From assembly GCF_004214895.1 (NCBI RefSeq), contig NZ_CP035952.1, positions 2,490,501 to 2,554,500 of the forward strand: a stretch of 64,000 bases of DNA, in the 5' to 3' direction. Position 1 is the first letter of the stretch; every line of letters starts with the position of its first letter. Both the position numbers and the translations under genes were made by a program. This DNA is from Pseudomonas tructae (GTDB lineage: Bacteria; Pseudomonadota; Gammaproteobacteria; Pseudomonadales; Pseudomonadaceae). The notes beneath the pieces were generated by a model. The model was not told the origin of the DNA. It made no database searches and saw only the letters and a program-made list of their open reading frames with translations. Shown one piece after another: positions 25,171-33,635 of the stretch.

Positions 25171-25866
25171 TTAGTGCTTGCGCGGGGCGAGGTAGGCCAG
25201 CCAGCGGCGCTCGGCCAGCTTGAACAGGCGCACCAGCATGAAGGTCAGGGCCAGGTAGATCAGCCCGGCGGTAATGAAGGCCTCGAAGGGCAGGTAGTAA
25301 CGGGCATTGAAGGTTTTTGCCGCGCCAGTGATATCCACCAGGGTGACGATCGAGGCCAGGCTTGTGGTCTGCAGCATCATCAGCACTTCATTGCTGTATT
25401 GCGGCAGGGCCCGGCGCAGGGCCGAAGGCAGGAGGATGCGCCGGTACAGCGTCAGGCGCGACATGCCCATGGCCCGCGCCGCCTCGACCTCGCCACGGGC
25501 GGTGGCCCGCAGGCTGCCGGCCAGCAACTCGGCGCTGTAGGCGCTGGTATTGATGGCAAAAGCCAGGCAGGTACAGAAGGTCGCGCTGGACAGGTAGGGC
25601 CACAGCACGCTCTGGCGCACAGCTTCGAACTGGGCCAGGCCGTAATAGATCAGGAACAGCTGCACCAGCATCGGCGTGCCGCGAATCACATAGGTGTAGA
25701 GCCAGGCCGGGTAGCGCAGCAGGCAACTGCGCGCGACCCGCATCAGTGCCAACGGAATCGCCAGCGCCAGGCCACAGGCCAGGGAGATCAACAGCACTTT
25801 CAAGGTCAGCAAGATGCCGTTGAGGTACAGCGGCAGGTTCTGCCAGATCAATTGATAGTCGAGCAT
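25171..25866 (-). CDS. Polar amino-acid ABC permease (AotM/HisM type)
   Basis: A 231-residue inner-membrane permease with about five helices. The EAA-like loop is seen as GEVEAARAMGMSRLTLYRRI followed by LPSALRRALPQYSNEVLMML. An AAAGGAG ribosome site sits 7 bases before the ATG at 25866, which fixes the start despite a longer open frame. It pairs with the next upstream permease as a HisQM-like heterodimer. Confidence 0.92.
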   Translation of the reverse strand: MLDYQLIWQNLPLYLNGILLTLKVLLISLACGLALAIPLALMRVARSCLLRYPAWLYTYVIRGTPMLVQLFLIYYGLAQFEAVRQSVLWPYLSSATFCTCLAFAINTSAYSAELLAGSLRATARGEVEAARAMGMSRLTLYRRILLPSALRRALPQYSNEVLMMLQTTSLASIVTLVDITGAAKTFNARYYLPFEAFITAGLIYLALTFMLVRLFKLAERRWLAYLAPRKH

Positions 25867-25879
25867 CAGGCAACTCCTT

Positions 25880-26569
25880 TCACAGTTCGGCGGCTTTGCA
25901 GCCGACCGAGTAGCGTTTCTCGACACCGCGCAACAGCAGCAGCGACAGGCTGGTCAGCAGCAGGTACAGGCCGGCCACGGCAAGAAAGAAGGTGAACGGC
26001 TGATGGGTGGCATCGGCCGCGTTCTTGGCCTTGAACATCATGTCTTGCAGGCCGATGACCGAGATCAGCGCGGTGGACTTGGTCAGCACCAGCCAGTTGT
26101 TGGTGAAGCCCGGCAGTGCCAGGCGCACCATCTGCGGCACGCTGATCCGCCAGAACACTTGCAGGGCGCTCATGCCGTAGGCCATGCCGGCTTCAGCCTG
26201 GCCCTTGGGAATGGCCAGGAAGGCGCCACGGAAGGTCTCTGACAGGTAGGCGCCGAAGATGAAGCCCATGGTGCAGACCCCGGCAATGAACGGGTTGATG
26301 TCGATGTACTGCTGGTAACCCAGGGCCAGCGCCAGGCGATTGACCAGGTCCTGGCCGCCATAAAAGATCAGCAGGATCAGCACCAGGTCGGGAATGCCAC
26401 GCACCACCGTGGTGTACAGCTCGCCCAGGCGTGCCAGCCAGGTGAGTGGCGACAACCGGCAGGCGGCGCCGATCAGGCCCAGGCTGATGGCCAGGGCCAT
26501 GGCCAGCAAAGCCAGGTTGATGGTCAGCCAGGCGCCATCGAGAATGCTCGATCCGTAGCCATGAAGCAT
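25880..26569 (-). CDS. Polar amino-acid ABC permease (AotQ/HisQ type)
   Basis: A 229-residue permease with helices starting at LTINLALLAMALAISLGLIG and a coupling loop GQAEAGMAYGMSALQVFWRI followed by SVPQMVRLALPGFTN. TVVRGIPDLVLILLIFYG is the typical segment of the HisQ group. It lies between the binding-protein gene and the second permease with 13-24 bp spacers. Confidence 0.92.
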   Translation of the reverse strand: MLHGYGSSILDGAWLTINLALLAMALAISLGLIGAACRLSPLTWLARLGELYTTVVRGIPDLVLILLIFYGGQDLVNRLALALGYQQYIDINPFIAGVCTMGFIFGAYLSETFRGAFLAIPKGQAEAGMAYGMSALQVFWRISVPQMVRLALPGFTNNWLVLTKSTALISVIGLQDMMFKAKNAADATHQPFTFFLAVAGLYLLLTSLSLLLLRGVEKRYSVGCKAAEL

Positions 26570-26593
26570 GATGAAAGTCCTCGCCAGCCAGGC

Positions 26594-27373
26594 TTACTGG
26601 CCGTAGATATCGAACGGGAAGTACTTGCTTTGCACCTGCTGGTAGGTGCCGTTGGCGCGGATCGCGGCGATGGCGGCGTTGAGCCTGGCCAGGTTGGCAC
26701 TGTCGCCCTTGCGCACGGCGATCCCGGCGCCGCGGCCGAAGTACTGTGGGTCGCTGATATCCGGGCCGGCCAGGGCAAAGCCTTGTCCGGACGGGGTCTT
26801 GATGAAGCTTTCGGTGGTGTTGACGATGTCGGCCAGGGTCGCGTCCAGGCGCCCGGCGGCAAGGTCAAGAAAGGCTTCGTTCTGCGAGGCGTAGCGCACC
26901 ACTTCGACGCCGGCACTTTCCAGTTTTTCGGTAGCGAAGCGGTCGTAGGTCGAGGCGCGCTGTACGCCGACCCGCTTGCCCTTGAGGTCGGTGACTGGGT
27001 CATTGAGCTGGCTGCCGGCCTTCATCGCGAACTTGCCGGGGGTGTGGTAGTACTTGTCGCTGAAGTCGACCGACTTCAGCCTGTCCTCAGTGATCGACAT
27101 CGACGACAGCACCGCGTCGATCTTGCGCACCTTAAGCGACGGAATCATGCCGTCGAACTCCTGGATCACCCACTGGCACTTGACCTGCATCTGCGCGCAC
27201 AGGGCGTTGCCGATGTCGTAGTCAAAGCCTGCCAGCTCACCTTGCGGCGTGCGGTAGGAGAAAGGCGGGTAGGCGGCCTCGATACCAATGCGCAGGCTGT
27301 CTTGCTCGGCCTGGGCCATTGCGCTGCAAGCGCTGAGCATCAGGGCGCCTAAAAGAAGTCCGGTCTTGTTCAT
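26594..27373 (-). CDS. Periplasmic amino-acid-binding protein (AotJ/HisJ type)
   Basis: A 259-residue secreted binding protein. The signal peptide (MNKTGLLLGALMLSACSAMA, cleaved near AQAEQ) leads into LRIGIEAAYPPFSYRTPQGE, the normal start of LAO/HisJ-type ligand pockets. GFDYDIGNALCAQMQVKCQW and MIPSLKVRKIDAVLSSMSIT follow. GGAGTCAAGAAT precedes the ATG at 27373. The ligand is probably a basic amino acid or a derivative. It is the first gene of the operon and the promoter lies just upstream. Confidence 0.92.
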   Translation of the reverse strand: MNKTGLLLGALMLSACSAMAQAEQDSLRIGIEAAYPPFSYRTPQGELAGFDYDIGNALCAQMQVKCQWVIQEFDGMIPSLKVRKIDAVLSSMSITEDRLKSVDFSDKYYHTPGKFAMKAGSQLNDPVTDLKGKRVGVQRASTYDRFATEKLESAGVEVVRYASQNEAFLDLAAGRLDATLADIVNTTESFIKTPSGQGFALAGPDISDPQYFGRGAGIAVRKGDSANLARLNAAIAAIRANGTYQQVQSKYFPFDIYGQ

Positions 27374-27416
27374 ATTCTTGACTCCGGTGGGTGGGGTGCG
27401 CATAGAAATGACACGA

Positions 27417-27448
27417 TTTATTTCATAAATCAATTTAATGAAAATAAA
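27417..27448. promoter_or_regulatory. Inverted repeat, candidate RpiR operator
   Basis: TTTATTTCAT (27417-27426) and ATGAAAATAAA (27438-27448) form an almost perfect inverted repeat in an A+T-rich stretch. It lies 44 bp upstream of the binding-protein ATG. The TTTCAT/ATGAAA form and its place make it the best operator candidate for the operon's own RpiR protein; this is inference. Confidence 0.55.
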
Positions 27449-27522
27449 AATATCAAAACGGCGACTGACGGCACCTTCCTGCAGGCGCTAGACTCGGTCA
27501 AACGACCCAAGGAGCGTGTGGC

Positions 27523-28062
27523 ATGGACCCGGGAACTGGCGAAACCGCTGAGCCGTTCAAGCGGCTGTTCTTCGCCCTCGACTGCGTGCCAGAGCAGCGC
27601 CGGGCCATTGCCCGCTGGCGCGGCGAACTGGCGCTGGGCACAGGCAGGCCGGTGCCGTCGGCGAATTTTCATTTGACCCTGGTGTTTGTCGGGGCGGTGC
27701 CGACGGTGCAGTTGCCGACGATTCTGGCGGCCGCTGCGGCAGTGAAGGTAGCGGGTGAGCCGCTGACGCTGATGCTCGACCGCCTCGAGGTGTGGCGCCC
27801 GGCCAAGGCCCTGGTGCTGGTGCCCAGCCACACACCCGTGGCGTTGCGCCAGCTGGTTTATGGATTGCAGCAGGCAATGCTGGCGTTGGGTTTTACCCAG
27901 GAGTCACGGGACTACCTTGCGCACCTGACCCTGGCCCGCGACTACCAGGGCCGTGAGCCTGAAGCCCTGGTGCCGACAGCGTTCGCGCTGCGCGCGCGGC
28001 ACTTCACCCTGTTCGAATCGCGTAAGGGGCAGTACTGGCCGTTGGCGCAGTGGCCGTTGTAG
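27523..28062 (+). CDS. thpR: RNA 2',3'-cyclic phosphodiesterase ThpR
   Basis: A 179-residue 2H phosphoesterase. The two His-x-Thr/Ser motifs are visible as NFHLTLVFVG near residue 46 and AHLTLARDY near residue 138, with the usual FFALDCVPEQRRAI opening. ThpR/LigT opens 2',3'-cyclic phosphates on RNA ends and was first seen as a reverse ligase of tRNA half molecules. It is a single gene divergent from the aot-like operon. It is about 24 kb from the RNA ligase cassette, so no operon link. Confidence 0.92.
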   Translation: MDPGTGETAEPFKRLFFALDCVPEQRRAIARWRGELALGTGRPVPSANFHLTLVFVGAVPTVQLPTILAAAAAVKVAGEPLTLMLDRLEVWRPAKALVLVPSHTPVALRQLVYGLQQAMLALGFTQESRDYLAHLTLARDYQGREPEALVPTAFALRARHFTLFESRKGQYWPLAQWPL

Positions 28063-28087
28063 CATCTAAAAAGCGTGCGCGATCTCT

Positions 28088-28111
28088 GTGGGAGCGGGCT
28101 TGCCCCGCGAT
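28088..28111 (+). repeat. REP element
   Basis: Standard REP between thpR and the DUF2834 gene. Confidence 0.85.
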
Positions 28112-28173
28112 GAGGCCAGCACAGGCAACAAAAACGCGAAAAAATCATTTACGTTGCTCAAGGATGACACCCG

Positions 28174-28515
28174 ATGAAAAAGCCCTGGTTGGCGCTGGTC
28201 GCCCTGGTTGGTTTCAGTGCCTACACCCTCTACACCATGCTCATTGCCGAGCAGTCTTTACTGGCGTTCGGGCTTGAGTTGATATCCCGACCGGACACCG
28301 CTCAAGTGGTGATCGATCTGTACTTGCTGGCGGTATTGGCGTGCGTCTGGATGTACCGCGATGCGCGGCAGCGGGGCAGGTCGTGGCGGGCGGTGTTGCC
28401 GTACTGGGTGCTGACGGCGGTGTTCGTCTCGGTGGGGCCGTTGTTGTATATCGTGGTCAATGGCTTTATATCGCGGGTCAAGCCCGCTCCCACCGAGGTG
28501 AAGGAGCTGGCTTGA
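28174..28515 (+). CDS. DUF2834-like membrane protein with REP-encoded tail
   Basis: A 113-residue membrane protein with three hydrophobic segments (LALVALVGFSAYTLYTMLIA, IDLYLLAVLACVWMYRDARQ, VLPYWVLTAVFVSVGPLLYI). The DARQRGRS motif between helices two and three is typical of DUF2834. Codons after about residue 99 fall on a REP (28470-28493), giving a C-terminus RVKPAPTEVKELA that is coded by the repeat. AAGGATGAC lies upstream of the ATG. Function unknown. Confidence 0.78.
   Translation: MKKPWLALVALVGFSAYTLYTMLIAEQSLLAFGLELISRPDTAQVVIDLYLLAVLACVWMYRDARQRGRSWRAVLPYWVLTAVFVSVGPLLYIVVNGFISRVKPAPTEVKELA
28470..28493 (-). repeat. REP element inside the 3' end of a coding region
   Basis: An inverted REP variant (cgcgggtcaagcccgctc) overlapping the last codons of the DUF2834 gene. 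A second half (ggcttgacccgcgat, 28509-28523) follows in opposite orientation just after the stop, forming a REP pair. Confidence 0.8.
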
Positions 28516-28555
28516 CCCGCGATAGGGCCGGCACTATCAGCCTGGAACGGTCAAC

Positions 28556-31000
28556 CTAGAACTGCGGCGTGTACTTCACGGTAAAGGTGAAGTTGCGCGG
28601 GTCGCCGAAGTTGTTGTTGCCGTTGAGCTGGTTGTAGGCCGCGACGTAGTAGTGCTTGTCGAACAGGTTGTTGGCGTTGAGCGCCAGGCCCACTTCCGGC
28701 GTCATCTGGTACGCCAGGCGCGCGTTCCAGACCGCGTAGCCGGGCACGTCGTAGGTGTGCTCGTAGCCCAGGGTGTGGGTCTGCGCGGTGAAGCCCAGGC
28801 CAGTGCTGACCTTGCTCCAGTCACCGGGCAGCTGGTAGTTACCCCACATGCGCAGCATGTGCTTGGGGGTCCAGGTGCTGAACACCTTGCCCTTGTTGTC
28901 CGGGTCGTCGAGGTAGGTGGTGGTGTTGTAGGTGTAGCCGGCAAACAGTTGCAGGCCGCTGAGTACTTCGCCGCTGACTTCGGCCTCGACACCCTGGCTG
29001 CGCACCTTGCCCGAGGCCATCGAGCAGTACCAGTCATCGCAGGCAAAACCTGAAGCCAGGTCGGTAGTCGCGCGGTTTTCCTGGTCGTAACGGAACACCG
29101 CAAGCGAGGTATTGACGCGGCCGTCGAGCAATTCGCCCTTGATGCCCACTTCGTAGTTGCTGCCGATGATCGGCTTGAGCGCCGCGTTGCCGACAGCGCG
29201 TTCGGTCTGTGGCACGAAGACGTCGGCGTAACTGGCGTACAACGACCATTCGCGGGAAAGGTCGTAGATGATGCCGGCGTACGGGGTAACCTCGCCGCTT
29301 TCGGTCATGGTGCTGGTCGGGCTGGTCGAAGGGGCGCGAGTGATGGCGCTGTACATGGTGGAGTCGTACTTGTAGTCGAACCAGCTGACCCGCGAACCGA
29401 GCACCAGGGTCAACGGCTCGGCCAGCTTGACCCGCCAGACGCCATACAAGCCTTTTTGGCTAACGTCGTAGCCGCCGCTGTAACCACGGCCATTAGGCTT
29501 GTCGAGCAAGCTGTCGTAGCTGATATCCGGGCGGTTATGGTCGATACCGAAGATGTTGTCGGTGCTGTCGTTGAAGGTGCGCGCGTAACGGTCATCGGTG
29601 GTCAGCTTGGCGTAGTTGCCCCCCAGGGTGACTTCCTGCTCAAGGTTGAAGGCGTCGAATTTGCCGACCACGTTCATGTCGACACCGACCTTGGTGGAGT
29701 CGAAATCGGTCACCCAGTCGGCATAGCTGACACCGCTGCCATCGTAGTTGATGGCGTCGTCAACGGTTTGCACGCGCTGGTGGGTCGATTTGTTGGTCTC
29801 GCTCATGCGAACGGCGCCAACGTGGAATTTCCAGTCATCGTTGAAGCGGTGCTCAAGGTCGGCGTACAGGGTGGTGACGTCGATCTCGGAGTGGTTCCAG
29901 CGCGAGCCGGTAAAGGTCGAACGCGACACATCCAGCCCGCTGCCATCGGCATAACGCGGCAGCCCGCGCAGCATCGGCCGCGACTCGCCGTTGGACTGGC
30001 TGACCGCCAGGCCCAGGGTGGTGGCTTCGTTCAGGTCGAAGTCCAGTGCGCCATATAGCGAGTGGGTCTTGCTCCAGGCATAGTCGATGAACGAGTCGCT
30101 CTGGTCTTCATCGGCGACGAAGCGCCCGCGCACGGTACCGGCGTCGTTCAACGGGCCGCCGGCATCCAGTTGCAGGCCGTAGTGGTCCCAACTGCCAGCC
30201 TTGCCGGTGACGGTCACGGTAGGCGTGGCCTGGCCGCGCTTGCGCACCAGGTTGACGGAGCCGCCCGGGCTGCCGGTACCTTGCAGCAGACCTGAAGCGC
30301 CGCGCAGCACTTCCATGCGGTCGAAGAAGATCAGGTCCTGGGTTGCCCAGTTGCCCAGCGAGTAGGTGTTGCGCTGGATCGCCACACCGTCGTACTGCCA
30401 GTCGTCGATCTGAAAGCCGCGCGAAGAAATGATCAGGCCCGGGCCCACGCCCTGCAGGCCGACCAGGCCGGTGGTCTGGTTGACGGCGTCTTTGAGGCTG
30501 ACGATGTTCTGGTCGTCCATCTGCTGGCGGGTCATGACCGTTACCGACTGGGGGATTTCCTTGAGCGTGTGGCTGCCCTTGGCAATGGTGGTCGCCCGCG
30601 CCGCATAGGAGCGGCTGCCCTCGGTGGTGGCCGGGTCGACACCGCTGCCGCTGATGCTGGTGGCGCCCAGCTCCAGGGCGTTGCCGGCGTCGATGCTCGG
30701 CAGCACGCTGAAGTTGCCCTGTTCGGTGACCAGCAACTGCAGGCCGCTGCCGGCCAGGGCTTGTTGCATGGCCTGCACGGCGCTCATCCTGCCAACCACG
30801 GCCGGCGCCTGCTTGCCCTGTACCAGCGCAGGGTCCAGGGAAACGATGCGGCCGCTCTGGCTGGCGATGGCGTTGAGGGTGCTGGCCAGGGAGGCGGCTG
30901 GCAGGTTGAAGCTCAGGGACTGCTCCTGGGCCTGAACGGTGCTGGCCAGCGTGGCCAGGGCCACGGCGACAGGAAGGGCGTGGGACCAAGGGTTGAGCAC
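28556..31000 (-). CDS. TonB-dependent siderophore receptor with STN signalling domain
   Basis: An 814-residue outer-membrane receptor of the transducer type. After the signal peptide (ending VQAQEQ) come a secretin/TonB N-terminal domain (SLSFNLPAASLASTLNAIAS), a TonB-box region, the plug (EIPQSVTVMTRQQMDDQNIV, DRMEVLRGASGLLQGTGSPG) and a barrel ending TFTVKYTPQF. The start is a GTG at 31000 with CAGGAG seven bases upstream; the frame extends farther but without a ribosome site. Upstream lie FecR and a FecI sigma gene, so uptake of its ferric siderophore should signal through FecR to the sigma factor. Confidence 0.93.
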   Translation of the reverse strand: MLNPWSHALPVAVALATLASTVQAQEQSLSFNLPAASLASTLNAIASQSGRIVSLDPALVQGKQAPAVVGRMSAVQAMQQALAGSGLQLLVTEQGNFSVLPSIDAGNALELGATSISGSGVDPATTEGSRSYAARATTIAKGSHTLKEIPQSVTVMTRQQMDDQNIVSLKDAVNQTTGLVGLQGVGPGLIISSRGFQIDDWQYDGVAIQRNTYSLGNWATQDLIFFDRMEVLRGASGLLQGTGSPGGSVNLVRKRGQATPTVTVTGKAGSWDHYGLQLDAGGPLNDAGTVRGRFVADEDQSDSFIDYAWSKTHSLYGALDFDLNEATTLGLAVSQSNGESRPMLRGLPRYADGSGLDVSRSTFTGSRWNHSEIDVTTLYADLEHRFNDDWKFHVGAVRMSETNKSTHQRVQTVDDAINYDGSGVSYADWVTDFDSTKVGVDMNVVGKFDAFNLEQEVTLGGNYAKLTTDDRYARTFNDSTDNIFGIDHNRPDISYDSLLDKPNGRGYSGGYDVSQKGLYGVWRVKLAEPLTLVLGSRVSWFDYKYDSTMYSAITRAPSTSPTSTMTESGEVTPYAGIIYDLSREWSLYASYADVFVPQTERAVGNAALKPIIGSNYEVGIKGELLDGRVNTSLAVFRYDQENRATTDLASGFACDDWYCSMASGKVRSQGVEAEVSGEVLSGLQLFAGYTYNTTTYLDDPDNKGKVFSTWTPKHMLRMWGNYQLPGDWSKVSTGLGFTAQTHTLGYEHTYDVPGYAVWNARLAYQMTPEVGLALNANNLFDKHYYVAAYNQLNGNNNFGDPRNFTFTVKYTPQF

Positions 31001-31086
31001 GGAATTCTCCTGATTATGTTGGCGTGTCAGGAGATAGGTGCGATGAGAAATGAAAACCGGACACAAATACGAGTGATTTGCATAAA

Positions 31087-32070
31087 TTATTTTTGTTGCG
31101 GGGTTTTCGTCCGAATCAGCGTCAGCCATGGGCTGTACTGATCGACCTTGACCGGCAGGGTTTCGGCCAGCGCCGCGAAGGCCCGCTGCGGTTCGTCCAA
31201 GGGGAATACACCTTGCACGCGCAGCCCGCGTACCTCGGGTTCGACCCGGACAATCCCGCGGTAGTAGGGGCGCAGCGCTTCGATCACCGCTTCAAGGGAA
31301 TCATCCAGCACATTCAGACGCCCGCTGAGCCAGTCGGCGCGATGGCGCTCGCCATTGCCCAGGGCCTGGATACGTTCGCCCCCCAGCAGTGCGGCCTGGC
31401 CTTCCTGTACATCCAGCTCAAAGCCGTTGAACAAGCGCGCGCGGACCGAATGTTCGAGCACCACCAGGCGCGTGGCCTCGGCCTCCTGGCTGACCAGAAA
31501 GCGTGTGCCCAGGGCGCGCATTTCCCCCTGGGCGCTGCGTACCCGCAACGGCCGCTGCGGGTCGGCGGCGACCTGGATGATCAATTCGCCACGGCGCAGG
31601 ATCAGCAACCGCTGCTGTGCATCGAAATGCAGGTCGACGGCGCTGCCGGCATTCAGGCTCAGGCGGCTGCCATCGGCCAGGGTGAAGTCCCGGCGTTCGC
31701 CTTTGGCCGTGCGCAAGTCGGCCAGCAGTGTTTTGCCCATGTCACTGTGCGCACCCAGCCACAGGCCACCGCCGAGCACGCCAATACCGACGAAGGCCCG
31801 CAACAGTTCGCGCCGCGAGCCGTTGCCCTGCAGCAACAGTTGGCGCGCCTCACCGGCCTGGCCAGGGGCGCGGCGCTCGAAGTTGCGCATGGTCTGGCAG
31901 GCGCCGCCCAGGCGTTCCTGCAAGCGCGCCCAGGCTTGGGCGTGGGCCGGGTCACTGCCCAGCCACTGGCTGAAGTCGCTGTGCGCCTGGGCGTCACAGT
32001 TGCCCGAACTCAAGCGCACCATCCAGTCGATGGCGGCTTCTGCGCTCGGGTCCAGGCGCTGCCGGTTCAT
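31087..32070 (-). CDS. FecR family anti-sigma/sigma regulator
   Basis: A 327-residue inner-membrane regulator. The N-terminal DUF4880-like part (EAAIDWMVRLSSGNCDAQAH, FSQWLGSDPAHAQAWARLQE) is cytosolic and should bind the sigma factor. A hydrophobic segment (LRAFVGIGVLGGGLWLGAH) follows, then the periplasmic FecR domain (GERRDFTLADGSRLSLNAGS, LGTRFLVSQE). The start overlaps the sigma gene stop by 4 bp. It links the receptor at 28556-31000 to the sigma factor. Confidence 0.93.
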   Translation of the reverse strand: MNRQRLDPSAEAAIDWMVRLSSGNCDAQAHSDFSQWLGSDPAHAQAWARLQERLGGACQTMRNFERRAPGQAGEARQLLLQGNGSRRELLRAFVGIGVLGGGLWLGAHSDMGKTLLADLRTAKGERRDFTLADGSRLSLNAGSAVDLHFDAQQRLLILRRGELIIQVAADPQRPLRVRSAQGEMRALGTRFLVSQEAEATRLVVLEHSVRARLFNGFELDVQEGQAALLGGERIQALGNGERHRADWLSGRLNVLDDSLEAVIEALRPYYRGIVRVEPEVRGLRVQGVFPLDEPQRAFAALAETLPVKVDQYSPWLTLIRTKTPQQK

Positions 32071-32573
32071 GGCGCCAGCTCACTGAGATAGCACTGGCTC
32101 AGGGCCTGCTTCATGTAGCGGCTGACGGTACGCTCGGAGAGCTCGAGCTTGCGAGCGATATCGACGTAACTCATGCCGTCGAGCTGGCTGTAAAGGAAGG
32201 TGGCCTTGACGATCATCGGCAGGCCGTCGAGCACCTGGTCGATGCTCACCAGCGCTTCGATCAGCAGCAGTTGCTCTTCGGGGGAGGGCGCCAGGGGCTC
32301 GGGCAGGGCCGACAAGCGTTCCAGGTAGGCCAGTTCCAGTTGCCGGCGACGGTGGCGGTCAAAAATCAGCCGGCGGGCGATGGTCGACAGGTAGGCGCGC
32401 GGTTGCTGGATGCTCGCCGGATCGACCTGGGCGGCTAGCATCTGGCAGAAGGTCTCGGCGGCGGTGTCTTCGGCGTCGGCGCGGTTGCGCAAACGCTTGT
32501 GGATATGCTGCAGGAGCCAACGGTGGTGGTCGCTGAAAAAAAAGCCCAGCTTGTGGGTGGAGGAGGTTGGCAC
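32067..32573 (-). CDS. FecI-type ECF sigma factor
   Basis: A 168-residue extracytoplasmic-function sigma factor. Region 2 is seen as NRADAEDTAAETFCQMLA and PRAYLSTIARRLIFDRHRRR. Region 4 is DGMSYVDIARKLELSERTVSRYMKQ. It should transcribe the receptor gene when the cognate ferric siderophore is bound. The start is a GTG at 32573 with no strong ribosome site, and it overlaps fecR by 4 bp. A Fur-box-like site lies about 30 bp upstream. Confidence 0.9.
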   Translation of the reverse strand: MPTSSTHKLGFFFSDHHRWLLQHIHKRLRNRADAEDTAAETFCQMLAAQVDPASIQQPRAYLSTIARRLIFDRHRRRQLELAYLERLSALPEPLAPSPEEQLLLIEALVSIDQVLDGLPMIVKATFLYSQLDGMSYVDIARKLELSERTVSRYMKQALSQCYLSELAP

Positions 32574-32599
32574 CGGTTGGCGTTCCCGAAGGTGTTAGT

Positions 32600-32620
32600 G
32601 TGAATCGTTCTCAATACTAC
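32600..32620 (-). promoter_or_regulatory. Fur-box-like site
   Basis: On the minus strand TATTGAGAACGATTCACAC resembles the Pseudomonas Fur consensus (TGAGAATGATT core). It is placed just before the FecI-type gene, where Fur boxes are usual. Confidence 0.6.
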
Positions 32621-32736
32621 CTGTGCAGTGAGGCAAGGTGCAATCACTGGCTGCGACTGCCCTTTACAATTTTCCTACAGACTGGCCAAGGGCGCGGGAA
32701 TAGTGTGGCCGTCAGGCACATCAAGGGTAAACAACC

Positions 32737-33630
32737 ATGGAACTGTTGTTCGCGGGCCAGACATTCACGCTGCTCGAAGGCTTCAAGGACAATCCACTGC
32801 AGCGCGCAAGCTTCAATGCCTTGACCCGGCAAACCTTCGAGTTCGATTTCGAGCAGTGGTACCAGGACGGCTACTGGGGGGAGGGCTATCAGCCCTGTGC
32901 ACTGCTCCATGACGGGCAGATCGTGGCCAATATCGCGGTCAATCTGATGTACTTCCAGGTACAGGGCAAGCCCATGCGCTGCATCCAGATCGGTACGGTG
33001 ATGGTCGCGCCGCAGTATCGCGGCAAAGGTCTGAGCCGCGTGCTGCTGCAGCGGGTATTGGACCGATGGCAGGGGCAGTGCGAGCTGATCTACCTGTTTG
33101 CCAACGACACGGTGCTCGATTACTACCCCAAGTTCGGCTTTCGCCGCGTGATCGAGCATGAGTACAGCGCGGTGTCAGTGGCGCCAGCGCAGCCTTGCAG
33201 CTTTAACAAGGTGAACATGGACGATCCGCTTGAGCGCCTGCGCTTCATCAGCGCGATCGACTGTGCCATACCCGCCGCACGCTTGGCGATGTGCAGTAAT
33301 CCTGCGCAGACAATGTTCTATTGCACCTCGTTTTTCAAAGACTGCGTCCACTATTCGCCAGTGCTGCAGGCCTATGTGGTGATGGAAACCGTCGATGGCG
33401 TGATGACGCTCTATGAGGTATTCGCCCGGCAAGCGCTCGACCTGCAGGCACTGGTTACAGAACTGAGTACACCCCAGACCACCGGGGTGGTGCTGGGGTT
33501 TACTCCGCTGGATGCAACCGGCTTCCTGGCGCAGCCGCTCGTGTCGGATGACAGCCTGTTCGTGCTCGGCCAGGCCGGTCAGTTCATCGAGCGCGCCAGG
33601 CTGATGTTTCCGTTGCTGTCACACGCCTGA
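32737..33630 (+). CDS. GNAT family N-acetyltransferase, Eis-like layout
   Basis: A 297-residue protein with an N-terminal GNAT domain (IQIGTVMVAPQYRGKGLSRV is the acetyl-CoA loop, then YYPKFGFRRVIEHEYS) and a longer C-terminal part of about 130 residues with no clear motif. AAGGGTAA precedes the ATG. It is monocistronic and divergent from the FecI-type gene. The substrate is unknown. Confidence 0.85.
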   Translation: MELLFAGQTFTLLEGFKDNPLQRASFNALTRQTFEFDFEQWYQDGYWGEGYQPCALLHDGQIVANIAVNLMYFQVQGKPMRCIQIGTVMVAPQYRGKGLSRVLLQRVLDRWQGQCELIYLFANDTVLDYYPKFGFRRVIEHEYSAVSVAPAQPCSFNKVNMDDPLERLRFISAIDCAIPAARLAMCSNPAQTMFYCTSFFKDCVHYSPVLQAYVVMETVDGVMTLYEVFARQALDLQALVTELSTPQTTGVVLGFTPLDATGFLAQPLVSDDSLFVLGQAGQFIERARLMFPLLSHA

Positions 33631-33635
33631 GCCAC

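Noticed and set aside
27523..28062. thpR as part of the RNA repair cassette
   Set aside because: It lies about 24 kb away next to unrelated genes; ThpR is a general housekeeping 2H enzyme.
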